DNA from: Dromiciops gliroides
Taxonomy: Eukaryota > Chordata > Mammalia > Microbiotheria > Microbiotheriidae
Direction: 5' to 3'
Length of the DNA stretch: 64,000 nt
Assembly: GCF_019393635.1 (NCBI RefSeq)
Contig: NC_057867.1
Span: 68,699,492-68,763,491 of the forward strand
A program made the position numbers and the translations under genes. Shown here one piece after another: positions 35,470 through 47,374 of the stretch; position 1 is the stretch's first letter; every line of letters starts with the position of its first letter. The notes beneath the pieces were generated by a model. That model worked only from the letters and a program-made list of their open reading frames with translations. It was not told the DNA's origin and searched no databases.

Positions 35470-35990
35470 AAAAAGGAGGATCAAAGAAAGTGCTGTGGGT
35501 AGATAGAACAATGATAACTGACAATAGAGAAGGAAGAGTTACTCAATTTTCATTTTGTTTGTATTTTCTCTGAAGGGTGAATGATCCTTGGTCAGAAAGG
35601 AGAGAATGAAAATGTTTAATATCCCAAACAAATAATGAGATAGTAAGAGAGCACATATCAATCTTTGATTCATTCAAGTCACCAGACCCAAATGAACTTA
35701 ATCCTTATGAAGTGAAAGAACTATCAGGTATGGTTGGTAAACCACTATCAGTGATATTTAAAAGATCGTTGAGAATAGAAGAGGTAAAACAGGACTGGAG
35801 AAGAGAAAACACTGTGATTTTTTTTAAAAAGGGGAAAAAAGGGAGTCTACAAACTACAGAGAATAGAGCTTGAATTTGATTGCTTATAAAAATTACAGAG
35901 TATTAAAGATAGTTACTGAACATCTAGAAAAGCAAATGATAATTCAACAGCATGAAAAAATAGGTTAAATTAAGTTAACTAGCCAAGATC
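35470..35990 (+). repeat. CR1/L3 LINE, start of the RT domain
   Basis: NELNPYEVKELSGMVGKPLS (codons near 35690-35750) followed by VIFKRSL..VKQDWRR..TVIFFKKGKK is the CR1 RT start 'DELHPRVLKELADVVAKPLSIIF...EDWK..NVTPIFKKGKK'. Confidence 0.75.
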
Positions 35991-36164
35991 GTAAATATAT
36001 TTCCAATTCACCAGCTTCAGAGCCCCATTCCTTGCTGCAGGGGAGGAAAGAGGTTTCAAGACACATTTTTACATCTATGCTATGCCAATAGTTTAATAGT
36101 GATTCCCATAGGGACTAGTCTTCACATCCTGGTTGTTGGCACAGATCACTAAGAAAAGTAACAC

Positions 36165-36216
36165 GAATGAATGAATGAATGAATGAATGAATGAATGAAT
36201 GAATGAATGAATGAAG
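36165..36216. repeat. (GAAT)n microsatellite
   Basis: About 12 units leading straight into the 'tgaataagc...' start of the old dispersed repeat, which naturally begins with GAAT-like text. Confidence 0.95.
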
Positions 36217-36430
36217 AAATAAGCTTTTAGTAAAGCATTTACAACATGACAGACACTGTGCTAAGTGCTGGGGATACATATACAAAATGAATAATAATCC
36301 TTCCCCTCAAGGAACTTATATTCTAACAAGGGAGAACAACACATAAAGGAGAGTTAGGGTAGAGGGAGGTATAGAGTTATTTGGACTGGGAAGTCATAGA
36401 TATGGTTACTCTTCAATTTATATCCAAGAA
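36216..36430 (+). repeat. Old unassigned dispersed repeat, 5' part
   Basis: GACACTGTGCTAAGTGCTGG, CAAGGAACTTATATTCTAAC. Confidence 0.6.
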
Positions 36431-36512
36431 GCAATTCATCACCATCATTTAGAATCCCAAAAGGTTCCAAATAAAAAGTACAAAGTCAACCCATACATTT
36501 CAGTTATTATTG

Positions 36513-36709
36513 GGTTTTTTTGTTTTTTGTTTTTGTTTTTGTTTTTTGTTTGTTCGTTTGTTTGTTTGTTTGCAGGGCAATGAGGGTTAAGTAACTTGCC
36601 CAGGGTCACACAGCTAGGAAGTGTCAAGTGTCTGAGGTCACATTTAAACTCAGGTCTTCCTGAATCCAGGGCCGGTGCTTTATCCACTGTGCCACCTAGC
36701 TGCCCCCTA
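36513..36709 (-). mobile_element. WSINE1-like CORE-SINE with a long G/T-rich tail
   Basis: AGTTATTATTG at 36502-36512 and 36710-36720. The tail (36513-36573) has become a TTTG-type repeat. Confidence 0.9.
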
Positions 36710-36714
36710 AGTTA

Positions 36715-37035
36715 TTATTGTTGTTAACAATAATAACACCTACCATCTATATAGCTCTTTAAAGTTTGCAAAACATTTTACATGTGTTTATCTTATTTGA
36801 TCTAGTTCCAGGACAGAAATGGAAAATATTCCTGTTCTTCATAATGCCTATCATCTGGAATCAAGTCCTGTTTCCTCCACTAAATTTTCCTGTGACCTTG
36901 GATGAGTTATTGAACAGCTCCTCATTTGGAAGATGAAGATAGTAATATCTGCCCAACCTCCCCAAGAATGCTTTTGAGGAGATGTAGTGAGAATTTAATG
37001 TATGCAAAACACATTGTGCTGGTAAAATGTTTTAT
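36715..37035 (+). repeat. CORE-SINE/MIR pieces
   Basis: TATATAGCTCTTTAAAGTTT (36750) and TGTGACCTTGGATGAGTTAT with CACATTGTGCTGGTAAA (36890-37027). Confidence 0.55.
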
Positions 37036-37174
37036 TGGGGTCAGCTGCATTTGGCTTGTAAATCACAAATCTTGATCCCTGATCTTCAGGCTAAAAATCT
37101 TCCTATGTGACTTCCAATTGATTTTTAAGAAATCAAGCTGGCCCGAAGCAACTGCATAGGATGTTTCTTCTTCC

Positions 37175-37335
37175 TTTTAGTACATTTCTATAGGCATCAG
37201 CCCCTTCAGTAACTGAAACCCAGAGAGGTGGAGTGATCTGTCTGGGTATCACTACTTGTGAGCAGCATCAGAGCTGGGCTTCAAAGAGAGATCTTCTCAT
37301 TCAAAATGCAGGGTTCCCTTCCACTTTCAAGAGGG
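37175..37335 (-). repeat. MIR, antisense
   Basis: CTGAAACCCAGAGAGGTGGA, GATCTTCTCATTCAAAATGC. Confidence 0.5.
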
Positions 37336-37339
37336 CTTT

Positions 37340-37985
37340 AGGCCCAAGTGCCAGGGATCCTCACCTAACTAATGAGCGCAAACTGGGAGGGAGTATCTTA
37401 AAAGAGGGTTCAAGAATAGTGAAATCTTTAGCTTGATGGAATGAATATGCTAATGTGGTATCTCAGGTCGCATAGCAGGGTAAGGGGAGTAATATTTTTA
37501 TAGAAGTGATTTATCTAGGCCCCTAAAATACCTCCTATTCTGTCTACACCCAGAGCCAACATTGACTCTAGAAAACTGTTTTAGTTGGTGATTCTTAAAG
37601 AAAACAAAACAATGACTTTTTCTCCATATATAAAGAAGTGGATCCTTGACATGATGGTATTCCAGAATCCATTTGTGGCAAAAGAGATTATGCAGCATTC
37701 ATAAAAGAAACCACAAATAATGGATATTCTTTGCAAACAGCCCAGCCTTGTTAACTTCTCATTTTGTCTGCAAGCTCTCAAATTCCAATTTTCTCTACAT
37801 TAAGACTGTCGGTACCTTTTCCGCCCTTGTTAACTTTAAGAAGTAGTTGGTAGTAAAAACCCACTGAATAAGAAGGAAATTATTAATGTATGGGGAGCAT
37901 CCAGATATGCAGTGCAAGGAAGCAGCCCAACGAGTGTCTTTTCAAAGATGGACCAGACCCGCACTAGGATGGGATGGAGTGGTAT
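37340..37985. other. Unrecognised sequence
   Basis: Nothing recognised. Two overlapping 66-codon antisense ORFs lack motifs. Confidence 0.35.
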
Positions 37986-37989
37986 GGTC

Positions 37990-38150
37990 AGTAAGTAAAT
38001 AAGCAGTTGATATGCACTTACAATGGGCCAGTCACTGTGCTAAGTAACTAGGGATACAAAAAAAGGACAAAACCAGTCCCTGCCTTCAGAGCTTATATTA
38101 GAATGAATTCGATTCAATTCAACAAACATTTATTAAAGCCTCACTATGCA
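37990..38150 (+). repeat. Old unassigned dispersed repeat, 5' parts (two starts in a row)
   Basis: GTCACTGTGCTAAGTAAC, then a second start CAATTCAACAAACATTTATT at 38114. Confidence 0.5.
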
Positions 38151-38420
38151 CAAATCACCAGAGATAGTAGGCCACCTGGCAGAAAACCACTAGTAAGAGG
38201 CTGTACTGCTCCCCATGTTGGAAAAGCAAAAAAAGGGACTGGCCCATATGGTAAAATGTGTCACTTCTAGTGACAGCACTGGAAATACTGAGTCAATCTG
38301 TCACATTTAAAACCAGAGAATCTGCAGTTCCGGTCAAAAGTTTCTCCAAAGAGAGCCAACCAAAGATGACATGAGCCTTAGAAATACACCATCTAATTAG
38401 ACAGGTATGGACATGACCTT
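38150..38420. other. Unrecognised sequence
   Basis: Nothing recognised. Confidence 0.3.
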
Positions 38421-38429
38421 AAAGAATAT

Positions 38430-39045
38430 AAAATCCAGCGCTGGAAGAAACCTAAGGTATCATACAGTCCAATCCTCAACTTTTACAGATCATTAAATTT
38501 CAGAGTTGAAAGCACGGCCATTTCCTCCAAGAATCCACTCTACGACATACCTGACAAGTCATCACGAAACCTTTGCTTGCAGATATCCAGTGAGAAGGAA
38601 TTCATTGCCTCATGAGGCATGCCATTTCACTCTCGGACAGCTCTTCCTATTAGGAAGTTTTTCCTGACATCAGGCTTAAACTTCCATCTTTGCAGCTTCC
38701 ACTGATAGTTTCTCATTTGGGGGTCCAATGGAACAAGTCCAGTCTCTCTACCCATAACTGGCCTTTTAAATACTTGATAATTATCATGCCCCAAGTTCTG
38801 CAACTGACCTTTGTGCCTATTACACTCATCTCATAATCTCAAGACCCTCCACCCTCCTCTGGAGGCTCTCCAGCTTAACCCCATCCCTCCTAAAAGTGGC
38901 CCCCCACTGAACACATAGCTCCAGGCGTGGATGGATGGGAACAGAGGATAACAGGGCTATAGCTTCCCCTGTCTTGGGTGCTATGTCTCTCGATGAAGCT
39001 TTCTTGGCTACTATATCACACTGAGCTTGCAGTCTGCTAAAACAT
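38430..39045 (-). repeat. CR1/L3 LINE 3' end, antisense
   Basis: GGAAGTTTTTCCTGACATCA, AAGGAATTCATTGCCTCATG and CACTGAGCTTGCAGTCTGC are the reverse of the CR1/L3 3' portion. The ORF at 38826-39155 is a by-product. Confidence 0.7.
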
Positions 39046-39140
39046 CTGAGAAAACTGAGGTCCGAAGTCACCCAAGCAGTAAGGAGCAACAACAGAATTC
39101 CAGCCCAAGATTCCTTGGCTCTAAAACCAATGCAAGGACA
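39045..39140 (-). repeat. MIR fragment, antisense
   Basis: GAGAAAACTGAGGTCCGAAG and CCAAGATTCCTTGGCTC. Confidence 0.5.
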
Positions 39141-39189
39141 AGCCTGCAGTACCAATAAAAAACTTCATTGCTGAGATGCTTGCCCAAGA

Positions 39190-39795
39190 AACATAGCATT
39201 CCTAAGGAGCAGACCTCCAACAAAAAGAACAGCTATACTGAAAACCAGAAGGGATACATGGGATCTCACAGTGCACAGTTCAAGGGAGGATGAAAGGAAG
39301 GAGATCCAAGTAGGGTAAAAAAAGACAAGCTGGGTGCCCACTGATTGGAAAGTAGCCACACAAATCATGGTATATTGATGTAATGGGATATTATTGTGCT
39401 GTGAGAAATGACAAATAAGAGGAATTTGGGGAAACATGAGAGGACTTATATGAAGGGACACAAAGCAAAATAAGCAGAACCAGGAAAACAACATACCCAG
39501 TGACTACAACAGTGTAAATGAAAAGAACACTAAAATGCAGCCAAATTCTACATAATTGTAATGACCAATCTCAGCCAAAGAGAAGAAGTTAGGAAAGTCA
39601 CCTGACTCCTTTCCTGCTAGGGCCTATAGGTCCAGACTGTTGCAAACAGGGGTAGATGTGGTTGCTGTCAGTTGCTATTTCTTAACTCTGTTTCTTTGTT
39701 ACAAGAGAAGACTCACTGGGAGAGGAGAGGATGGCATATCTGGTAATTATGTACTGGGATTCAAAAAGAAAAGCCATAAATTGAACCTTTTTTAA
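39190..39795 (+). repeat. Old L1 LINE 3' end
   Basis: GTGCCCACTGATTGGAAAG, ATGTAATGGGATATTATTG, AGCAGAACCAGGAAAACAAC and CTATTTCTTAACTCTGTTTC are shared in order with the old L1 at 6880-7770. Confidence 0.65.
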
Positions 39796-39814
39796 AATCT
39801 AGATTTCAGCATGG

Positions 39815-39955
39815 TGCCATGGAAGGAACAATGCTTGAGAAATTCAGAGTCTTAGGCCTTACTTCAGGTTCTGCCACTAACTAGCTTTGTGACCTTGGGC
39901 AAGTCACTTAACCTCTGGGGTCTCATTTTGGGGAAACAATAAGGCAAAGAAAAAG
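39815..39955 (+). repeat. MIR CORE-SINE
   Basis: CTAACTAGCTTTGTGACC then TTGGGCAAGTCACTTAACC. Confidence 0.65.
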
Positions 39956-39959
39956 AAAC

Positions 39960-40430
39960 TAGTTCTTCCAGGTTAAAACCTGTTACAATCATCAGGTAGA
40001 AGGGTTATTTTCAAAACTGTCCATTCAACTCTCCCCTTCTATTCCATTGCTTCACATGTTATCAAAGTTTCCTGTTACCAAGGACCAGATCTGAATTGTT
40101 TTAGCCAAAGGATTTACATTTCGTGACAATACTGTAATTGACATGAATTTCTCCCATGTCCAGGAAGTTTGAAAAGAAAGCTTCTCTTCAGAGGAGGCCA
40201 AATAGATTGCATTTGTTTTTTGTGCTCCTGCCTGATTCTTTTAGGCACTGGGCGCCCAGAAATGGGTACACACTAAATCACAGTAGATGGCTGGTGGAGT
40301 AGGGGGATACAAAGAGGTAAAACAACAGAGAGATTTCTCATTACTGCTCCATAACAGAGTCATAATCAAGAAACCTGGCACCTGGATAAGAGTCAGGAAA
40401 GCTGTGTTCCCTTAGGAAGGGACAGAAAGT
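39960..40430. other. Unrecognised sequence
   Basis: Nothing recognised. Confidence 0.35.
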
Positions 40431-41180
40431 TAAATACAAAACCAAAATGAAAAATCTCTGCCCCCAAAGAGCCTATATTCTATTAGGGTATACAACATTT
40501 ACACCCAAAAAATAAACGCAATGTGATTTGAGGAGAGAGACCTCCTCAAACAGGAGAACCTGCAGAGCTCCCTATAGGAGGCAACACATGAAATGAACCT
40601 TAAGGAAAGTTTAGGATTCTGTGTGGCAGCAGCAGTGGCAAAGGTGTGGAGGGAGTGCCTTGCAAGCAAGGAGATAGGGGTTGTAATGTCAAGCTTTGAA
40701 AAAGTAGGTCGATTTGGCTGGGACAAAGTGCATGAAGGGTAATGACATGAAACAATTATGAAAGAAAGTCTGGAGCCAAACTTTGAAGGGTTGTGATTGC
40801 CAAGTTGAAGAGTTTGTACTTAAGAAGAGGTAAGAAAAAATTAAAGGCAGTTCTTTAGCAGGGGAGCAACATGATCAGACATGCTTTAGGAGGATTACTT
40901 TGGCAGCTCTGTGGAGGATGGATTAGCAAGGGGACAGACTGGAAACCAGAAACCTGGGTGGGTGGCTATTGCAATAATCCGGTGATGCCGGAGGTGGCCA
41001 TGTGAGTAGAGAAGGGAACAGATGTGAGAAAAATTAGGTAGAGAATTGACAAGACTTGGGGACCAATTGTCAGGAAAGAAGAGATGCCAGGCTCTGACTT
41101 AGATTGGGGGTGCAGGGAAGATGTGATTCTGAAGTCCATGGGCCTGTTTTCTCATATCACCACTCCAATTTGGGACATTT
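40430..41180 (+). repeat. Old unassigned dispersed repeat, middle part (longest continuous copy)
   Basis: AGAGCCTATATTCTATTAGG, GGAGCAACATGATCAGACAT, GGAGGATTACTTTGGCAGC and GGCTATTGCAATAATCCGG are in the family's order. Confidence 0.6.
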
Positions 41181-41184
41181 AAAA

Positions 41185-41490
41185 ACAAGATGCTGAGAAT
41201 GGGTCCACAAGCTTCACCAGACTACCAGGAAGGGGTCCATGACCCACACAAAAAGCTTAAGAACTCAGCTAGAAATCCACACCATGGGCTCCACCGACAA
41301 ACACGCAAAAAGAGTTTATGGCTGATTCCATCTGCTTCATTAAGGTGGCTCCCCAATAGAGCAGTTGACCTGGTCTAGGGTTGCTAGATCTGCAACAGGT
41401 ATGGGCTCAGTCAACAGCCTGATTCCATTCCATACCAACATTTTTAAAAATCCATATTAAATAAATGTGGTATAATTAACTAATGGTTAG
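41185..41490. other. Unrecognised sequence
   Basis: Nothing recognised. Confidence 0.3.
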
Positions 41491-41633
41491 GGGACAGCTA
41501 GGTGGTGCAATGGATAAAGCACCAATCCTGAATTCAGGAGGACCTGAGTTCAAATCTGGTTTCAGACACTTGACACTTACTAGCTGTGTGACCCTGGGCA
41601 AGTCACTTAACCCTCATTGCCTCACAAAAAAAG
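41491..41633 (+). mobile_element. WSINE1-like CORE-SINE with perfect 17-base TSD
   Basis: AATTAACTAATGGTTAG at 41474-41490 and 41634-41650. Confidence 0.92.
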
Positions 41634-41659
41634 AATTAACTAATGGTTAGTTAGGTCAT

Positions 41660-42000
41660 TCTAGTACATTAATAGTTCCCTCCGACACACAGAGGAAAAG
41701 AAAAACAAAGACATCCCTGTAGGATGCCAGTACTGTGGCCAAGGGTCAAGGACAAAATTCATCTCCAAAGTCCCCTCTTGGATTCAACCCCCATACCAGG
41801 TACACTGTGATCAATGTTTCCTAGTGGCCCATCCAGGCCTGTTCTCTTCTTGCCCTGCCTCCCCCCCACCAAAAAAACCTTACCCACCCTATGCCCTATT
41901 CCATCCGGGCCTTGCTAATAAGGTAAATTAATTTTTGCTAAGGTATTGGAGAATGATAATTGTTCAGTGGGTCTCTCCACACACACCGCACCCCAGGTCG
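41660..42000. other. Unrecognised sequence
   Basis: Nothing recognised. Confidence 0.3.
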
Positions 42001-42113
<113 letters not shown>

Positions 42114-42114
42114 T

Positions 42115-43385
42115 ACTTGTATTTTAACAAAGGGTCTTCTAGAGACACAACGCCTTAACCCAAAGGATTAACACTAATAATGGGAGCTTCAGGTACCATA
42201 ACAAGACAGTAAGGGAGATCTGGGGGCTAGGCACCATTAGCAGCCTTCAGATCACAAGTGTAGAGCCAACCCTATGGTGGAGGAAAGGACTAATAGCTGT
42301 CTTGTGTGCCAATGTTGTTGCTTTGCTTCCACAGACATGTTTTGACCTATAATATACACAGGGCCGCAGGCAGGAAGTATGGACTAATGGAAGCCTCAAA
42401 ATAGTTATGAGTCACATAAAAATACAGGGAGAAGAGGCCATCCCCTTCTTCCTCTTTCCACAAATATCATTGGCTGACTAGGCTGTCAATAAGTAACAAA
42501 TTAGTGAATGTTGATACTCATTGGTCATTTTATTGTTCCCATCTGGCCTGGTGCCAATGAACTGTTCAGCCAGCCAATTATGGGAAACAGAGGAATATTG
42601 TCCTCTGCCTCCCTTCTGTTAATTCAATATAGGGAGGTGGTCCCAACAGCAATCTGATTATTCAGAAACACTGGGGCAACAGCAGGCATTATGAAAAACT
42701 CAGCAGTTCACTGTCTCCCTCATTATAAGTTACACAGAAGAGGAGAAAGAGGACTTCCTAGGGGTCCAGGAATCCCCAAATCTGGCATGATTTTAGTCCC
42801 AGGTATCCAAACTCTGTTACACATTCAACTACTTCATCTTTTATGTGGACAAAGAAATAGATGAGCACCACCATCCTAAGGCCAAGAGGATGTTGATAAC
42901 AAAACACTAATTAAAGCCTCTGGTCCTAAGCCGGGGAAACTTTCCAATATCTGACTTATTATACTTGTCAGTACTCGCAGCCATCAGCTGATTTCACAAC
43001 TCCACTGGACTAGCACCGCATGGGAAAGAAGTCAAATATCCACCTTCAGCTACAAATTCACGGGAAAAGAAAATGAAAAAGGAAAGGGGTGCACATCCCT
43101 GAGACAAAGGCTGCAATCAATCCCAAACCCAGCTTTCTCTCAGCTAGACTCACTTATCTTCAGGAAACCACAACATTAATGCTCACTCAAGAGTTCACTT
43201 CGTCTGAAAAATAAGAGACAACAGATATCAAAGCAAGTAGAAAATAAGCTGACAAACATGAAAGAGGCCATTATTATTTATCAAGGACTGTGTGTGACAT
43301 TTGCAAGACACAGAAAAGTTCTTTCACTGCAGACCTGCCTCTGATGTTCTGTTTCCCAGTGTTTGCCAGAGGAGGGAATGAGCAG
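42115..43385. other. Long stretch without recognised repeats or genes
   Basis: No ORF of note and no repeat family I can name over about 1.25 kb, unusual for this window. Confidence 0.4.
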
Positions 43386-43389
43386 ACTA

Positions 43390-43570
43390 CTGCACTTCAC
43401 AATCAGAAAAATTCTGATCTGAGTCCTCATACTAATACTTAGGAGCTATGAGATCCTGGGCAAGTCCCTTCTAAGCCTCACCTGCCTCACATGCAAAATG
43501 AGGACATTGACCACCTCATAGGGCTTTCGTGAGTAATGCTTATTATGGTGGTTATTGTTAGTCTTATAGG
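43390..43570 (+). repeat. MIR CORE-SINE
   Basis: GAGATCCTGGGCAAGTCCC and CACATGCAAAATGAGGACAT. Confidence 0.6.
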
Positions 43571-43574
43571 CATC

Positions 43575-43840
43575 GTCCTCCAAGTGCCGTCAGGGTCCTG
43601 GGTCTGAGCAGGCATCGACTCAAAAGCATCCTGAGAGTAGCTAGGTTCTCAATAAGGTGTTATTTGAATTATTCAGGAAAAAAAGACAGGGTGCAGAGAG
43701 GAAGAAAGAAATTAGTGGCTATACCCTCCTATAGTGGGGTAACCAGGTATGCCTCAGGAAGAGAACAGTACCCATTAGCCATTTCTTTCTCTGCCTCTTG
43801 GACAAGGTAGACATTTACCTTGTCCCAAGTCCTTATGATT
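43575..43840. other. Unrecognised sequence
   Basis: Nothing recognised. Confidence 0.3.
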
Positions 43841-43844
43841 CTTT

Positions 43845-43990
43845 GTTCAATCAACCAATGAACATTTATAAAGTGTCTACTATGTGCCAGGCATTATGTC
43901 AGGGCTAGAGATATGAATACCAAAGGGAAAGTCCTGTCATGACTCAAGTTCCCAATTTCAGGAGGTTCAACAGCAATAATTTGACATGGA
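43845..43990 (+). repeat. Old unassigned dispersed repeat, 5' part
   Basis: AATGAACATTTATAAAGTGT and CTACTATGTGCCAGGCATTA. Confidence 0.6.
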
Positions 43991-43994
43991 TGAA

Positions 43995-44335
43995 GTTAAC
44001 ACCTAAGTCATGTCCTTGGGCTTAGCCTTTAAAGGACAAAGGACAAAAGAGAAAAGAGATATACCAAGACTTGGTTGCCTGGCCAAAGGCCTATGCAACT
44101 ACTCAGCCCTGCAGGGAACCAGATGGAGAAACAGGTCAGCAGGGAATTGAAGATGTAGGAGGTGAAAAGGTACTATGACAACGTGGAGATGTAAAGAGAA
44201 AGAAGGACTGACAGAACAGGGAGTGCCATACTTGGTCCTAGCCCTTTTCCATGTGCTATGAGTCATGTGGACAGTAAAGGTCCCAAAAAACAGTAGGACC
44301 TACCAGAGGAGGGTTGCTAGACTTAACAACCTTGA
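43995..44335. other. Unrecognised sequence
   Basis: Nothing recognised. Confidence 0.3.
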
Positions 44336-44339
44336 ATTC

Positions 44340-44468
44340 TTGAGAGAGAGAGAGAGATCTGAAGAATATATTTATATACACACACATATGTATGTATATG
44401 TATATATAAATGTATGTATATATGTATGTGTGTGTGTGTATATATGTGTGTGTGTCTGTGTGTGTGTC
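44340..44468. repeat. GA, TA and TG mixed low-complexity tract
   Basis: (GA)n at 44341-44356, then alternating TA/TG to 44468. The ORF across it is meaningless. Confidence 0.93.
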
Positions 44469-44526
44469 CCTGAGTAAGACAGGAGTCTACTAAAATGGGA
44501 AGAAAATTTCTCTTAATAATTTATGG

Positions 44527-44703
44527 GGGAAGCTAGGTGGCGCAGTGGATAAAGTGCCAGCCCTGGATTCAGAAGGACCTGAGTTCAAATATGACCTCAG
44601 ACACTTGACACTAGCTGTGTGACCTGGGGCAAGTCACTCATTGCCCCGCAAAAAATAAATAAATGAATAAATAAATAAATATAAAAAATAAATTTAAAAA
44701 AAG
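44527..44703 (+). mobile_element. WSINE1-like CORE-SINE with an AAATAA-type tail
   Basis: ATAATTTATGG at 44516-44526 and 44704-44714. The core has lost several bases (GACACTAGCTGTG). The tail grew into an AAAT repeat at 44652-44703. Confidence 0.88.
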
Positions 44704-44769
44704 ATAATTTATGGACTTGGGTATGAGTCCTTTTCATTTTCTGTTGGGCTAAATAAAAGCTGTACTATA

Positions 44770-45710
44770 CTGGATGCAAAAGGCAACTCTGTGGTACAGG
44801 GCCTGGAGGACTGGGCCTGGTTGGAAGAATTGAGTTCGAATTTAGCCTCAGATAATTACTAGCTATGGAAGCTTGGGCAAGTCACTTAACCTGTTTACCT
44901 CAGTTTCCCCAACTGTAGAATGAGAATAATAGCACCTACCTCAAAGGATTAATGTAAGGATCAAATGAGATTATATTTGGTTTTTTAAAAATATATATGG
45001 CTCTTTATTTTTTTAGGTTATACAGTGTAATCATGTTAAACATATTTCCACATTAGTCATGCTGTGAAAGAAAGATCAGAACAAAAAGGAAAACCCATGA
45101 GAAAGAAAAAACAAAAAGTGAAAATAGGATATGCCTCAGTCTTCATTCAGACTCCATACTTCTTTCTCTGGATGTGGAGAGCATTTTCCATCCTGAGTCC
45201 TTTGGAATTGCTCTGGATCATCATATTGCTGAGAAGAGCTAAGTCTATCATAGTTGATCATGGCACAATGTTGCTGTTACTGTGTACAATGCTCTCCTGG
45301 TTCTGCTCACTTCACTCAGCATCAGTTCATGTAAGTCCAGTTTTTTCTGAAATCTACCTATTCATCATTTCTTATAGCACAACAGTATTCCATCACAGTC
45401 ATATATCACAACTTGTTCAGCCATTCCCCTATTGATAGGCATTCCCTCGATTTCCAATTCTTCACCATCACAAAAAGAGCAGCTATAAATATTTTTGTAC
45501 ATGTAGGTCCTTTTCCCTTTTTATGATCTCTGTGGGATACAGATGTAGTAGTTTTGCTGGGTCACAGGGTATGCAGTTTTATAGCCCTTGAGCATGGTAC
45601 CAAATTGTCCTCCAGAATGTTTGGATCGGTGTGAGATTATATTTGTAAAGCACTTAGCACAGTATTGGCAGGTGCTATGTAAATGCTTCTTCCCTTCCCC
45701 TTTTTATTCC
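44770..45710 (+). repeat. CORE-SINE (MIR-like) split by an L1
   Basis: First part 44770-44979 (GTTCGAATTTAGCCTCAG, TCACTTAACCTGTTTACC). It resumes after the L1 at 45646 with TAAAGCACTTAGCACAGTAT. Confidence 0.75.
44980..45631 (-). mobile_element. L1 LINE, 5'-truncated, 652 bases, with TSD
   Basis: An antisense copy whose T-rich tail faces 44980. The reverse complement carries TTTATAGCTGCTCTTTTTG, ATTGTGCCATGATCAACTAT and TTAACATGATTACACTG. TGAGATTATATTTG lies at 44966-44979 and 45632-45645. The 123-codon plus ORF (45064-45435) is antisense to it. Confidence 0.92.
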
Positions 45711-45714
45711 CACA

Positions 45715-46005
45715 GGACCCAAAGGCCCTCTTCTTTTTTGTTTTGTTTTGGGTTTTGGCTATGTAGACCTTTTCTACTTTTGTGGAATTAAATTCTAATA
45801 TTTGGGCACAAGCCAAATTGATTTATTGAGGCCCTCAAGATAAACTCAATTCATGTAAGCCTAGAACTGCAGCTCCGGGTCATGAGCTGGCAACACTAGC
45901 TTCCCAGCTTGAGCGGTCCCTGTCTCTCTGTATATGCTCCAGCAGGCTGATGGCCACCAGTGGCCATCTCCCAAACATATCCACAGTTCTTGCCTCTGAA
46001 AGTCC
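45715..46005. other. Unrecognised sequence
   Basis: Nothing recognised. Confidence 0.3.
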
Positions 46006-46009
46006 TATA

Positions 46010-46555
46010 CTATTCCCTATACTTTTCCATTCTTTTTACATTTCATACATACACTCCACCCCTCAACATACCCTTCTGTCCAGTCAGTAATCCTGCCTGC
46101 TTTACTGTTCCTCACACAAGAAACTTCATCTCCCTGCTGTGGGCATCTTCATCAGAAGAAAGCTCTGTCTCCTCATCTCTACTTCCTGACTTCCTTTAAA
46201 TTCTAACTCCAATCCAATCTTCCACAGCAAAGGTGTCCAATGGGCAGCCAGCTTCTGCTGGAACCAGATTCAAATGTACCTGGGAAATATTTACCAAAGT
46301 AAATAAAAACACAATCAAATGTAGATAATATAACTGTTTGGAGTGTGATCCCAGTGTTCTACAGGAAGCTTTTTCTCAATCCAGTGACTTGCTCTCTGTT
46401 GATCAGCCCCAATTTCTCCTGGATGAAGTTTGTCTATACATTTCATTTGCATGTTGTCTCTCCCAAGAGACTGTGAGCTTCTTGGGTGCAGGGGCTGCCT
46501 TTCCCCTTTCTTTGCATTTCCAGGCAGATAGTAGGCTCTTAATGAATGTTTTCTG
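46010..46555 (+). repeat. L2 LINE 3' end
   Basis: CTTCCTGACTTCCTTTAAAT, TGTCTCTCCCAAGAGACTG, GTGAGCTTCTTGGGTGCAGG, TAGGCTCTTAATGAATGT. A block near 46225-46360 is not L2-like and may be inserted. Confidence 0.7.
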
Positions 46556-46568
46556 ACTGACTGACTGA

Positions 46569-46599
<31 letters not shown>
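46552..46599. repeat. (GACT)n(GCCT)n microsatellite at an L2 end
   Basis: GACT units 46555-46570, then GCCT units to 46599. Confidence 0.93.
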
Positions 46600-46604
46600 G
46601 AATG

Positions 46605-46790
46605 CCATCCCTTTATTTCTGCCTATTGAGATGCTAGAGTACTCCTAGGCAACCAGAAGGGTACAGGAGCCTAGCACAAATTAAACTATGTGTCCTTGAC
46701 TTTTTCCAGTATTTTTCTGCAGCTTAAATCAAGTTAACATGAAGACCAAGGGCAGCTTTGGAGGCATTTAAACCTTAAAGCACAATGTAA
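46605..46790. other. Unrecognised sequence
   Basis: Nothing recognised. Confidence 0.3.
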
Positions 46791-46792
46791 TA

Positions 46793-47005
46793 ACAATGGC
46801 TGGCATTTATATAGCACTTCCTGTACGTTATTTCATTTGACTTTAGCCACAAACCTTGGAGAAGAAATTATGATCTCCATGGTCACACAGGGGCTTAAAG
46901 GATAGAGGGCCAGCTCTGAAGCCAGGAAGAAGTGGTTCCAAGTCTAGTCTCTGACAAACACACTAAGTTAAGAACCACAGGCAATTCTCTCACACAGGAG
47001 TTAAT
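46793..47005 (+). repeat. CORE-SINE/MIR pieces
   Basis: GGCATTTATATAGCACTTCC is the end part of one. 46885-46990 is a worn head and core. The 3' end of the second resumes at 47290-47370 after the next SINE. Confidence 0.5.
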
Positions 47006-47020
47006 TTTTTGGTTGTTTTT

Positions 47021-47226
47021 CGGTTGTTTGTTTTTTATTTTGGTTTTGGGTTTTTTGGTTTGGTTTGGTTTGGTTTGTGGGGGTTTTTTGGTGAGGCAGT
47101 TGGGGTTAAGTGACTTGCCCAGGGTCACACAGCTAGTAAGTGTCAAGTGTCTGAGGTCAGATTTGAACTCAGGTCCTCCTGAATCTAGGGCCGGTGCTCT
47201 ATCCACTGCACCACCTAGCTGCCCCC
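47021..47226 (-). mobile_element. WSINE1-like CORE-SINE with a long TTTGG-rich head
   Basis: TTTGGTTGTTTTT (47008-47020) and TTTGGTTGCTTTT (47227-47239) flank it. Confidence 0.87.
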
Positions 47227-47289
47227 TTTGGTTGCTTTTAATATCATAGACAGCTTTAGAAATCTGATAAAACCTGTGAACCCCTTCGA

Positions 47290-47372
47290 ACAAATGAGGT
47301 ATTTGTAAAGAGCTTAGCACAATACCCAGCCCCAAATCGGTACTTAATAAATGCTTACTCCCTTCCCCTTCT
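47290..47372 (+). repeat. MIR-like 3' end
   Basis: TGTAAAGAGCTTAGCACAAT and CTTAATAAATGCTTACTCC. Confidence 0.55.
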
Positions 47373-47374
47373 CA

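Noticed and set aside
45064-45435. 123-codon plus-strand ORF
   Set aside because: Antisense to the L1 inserted at 44980-45631.
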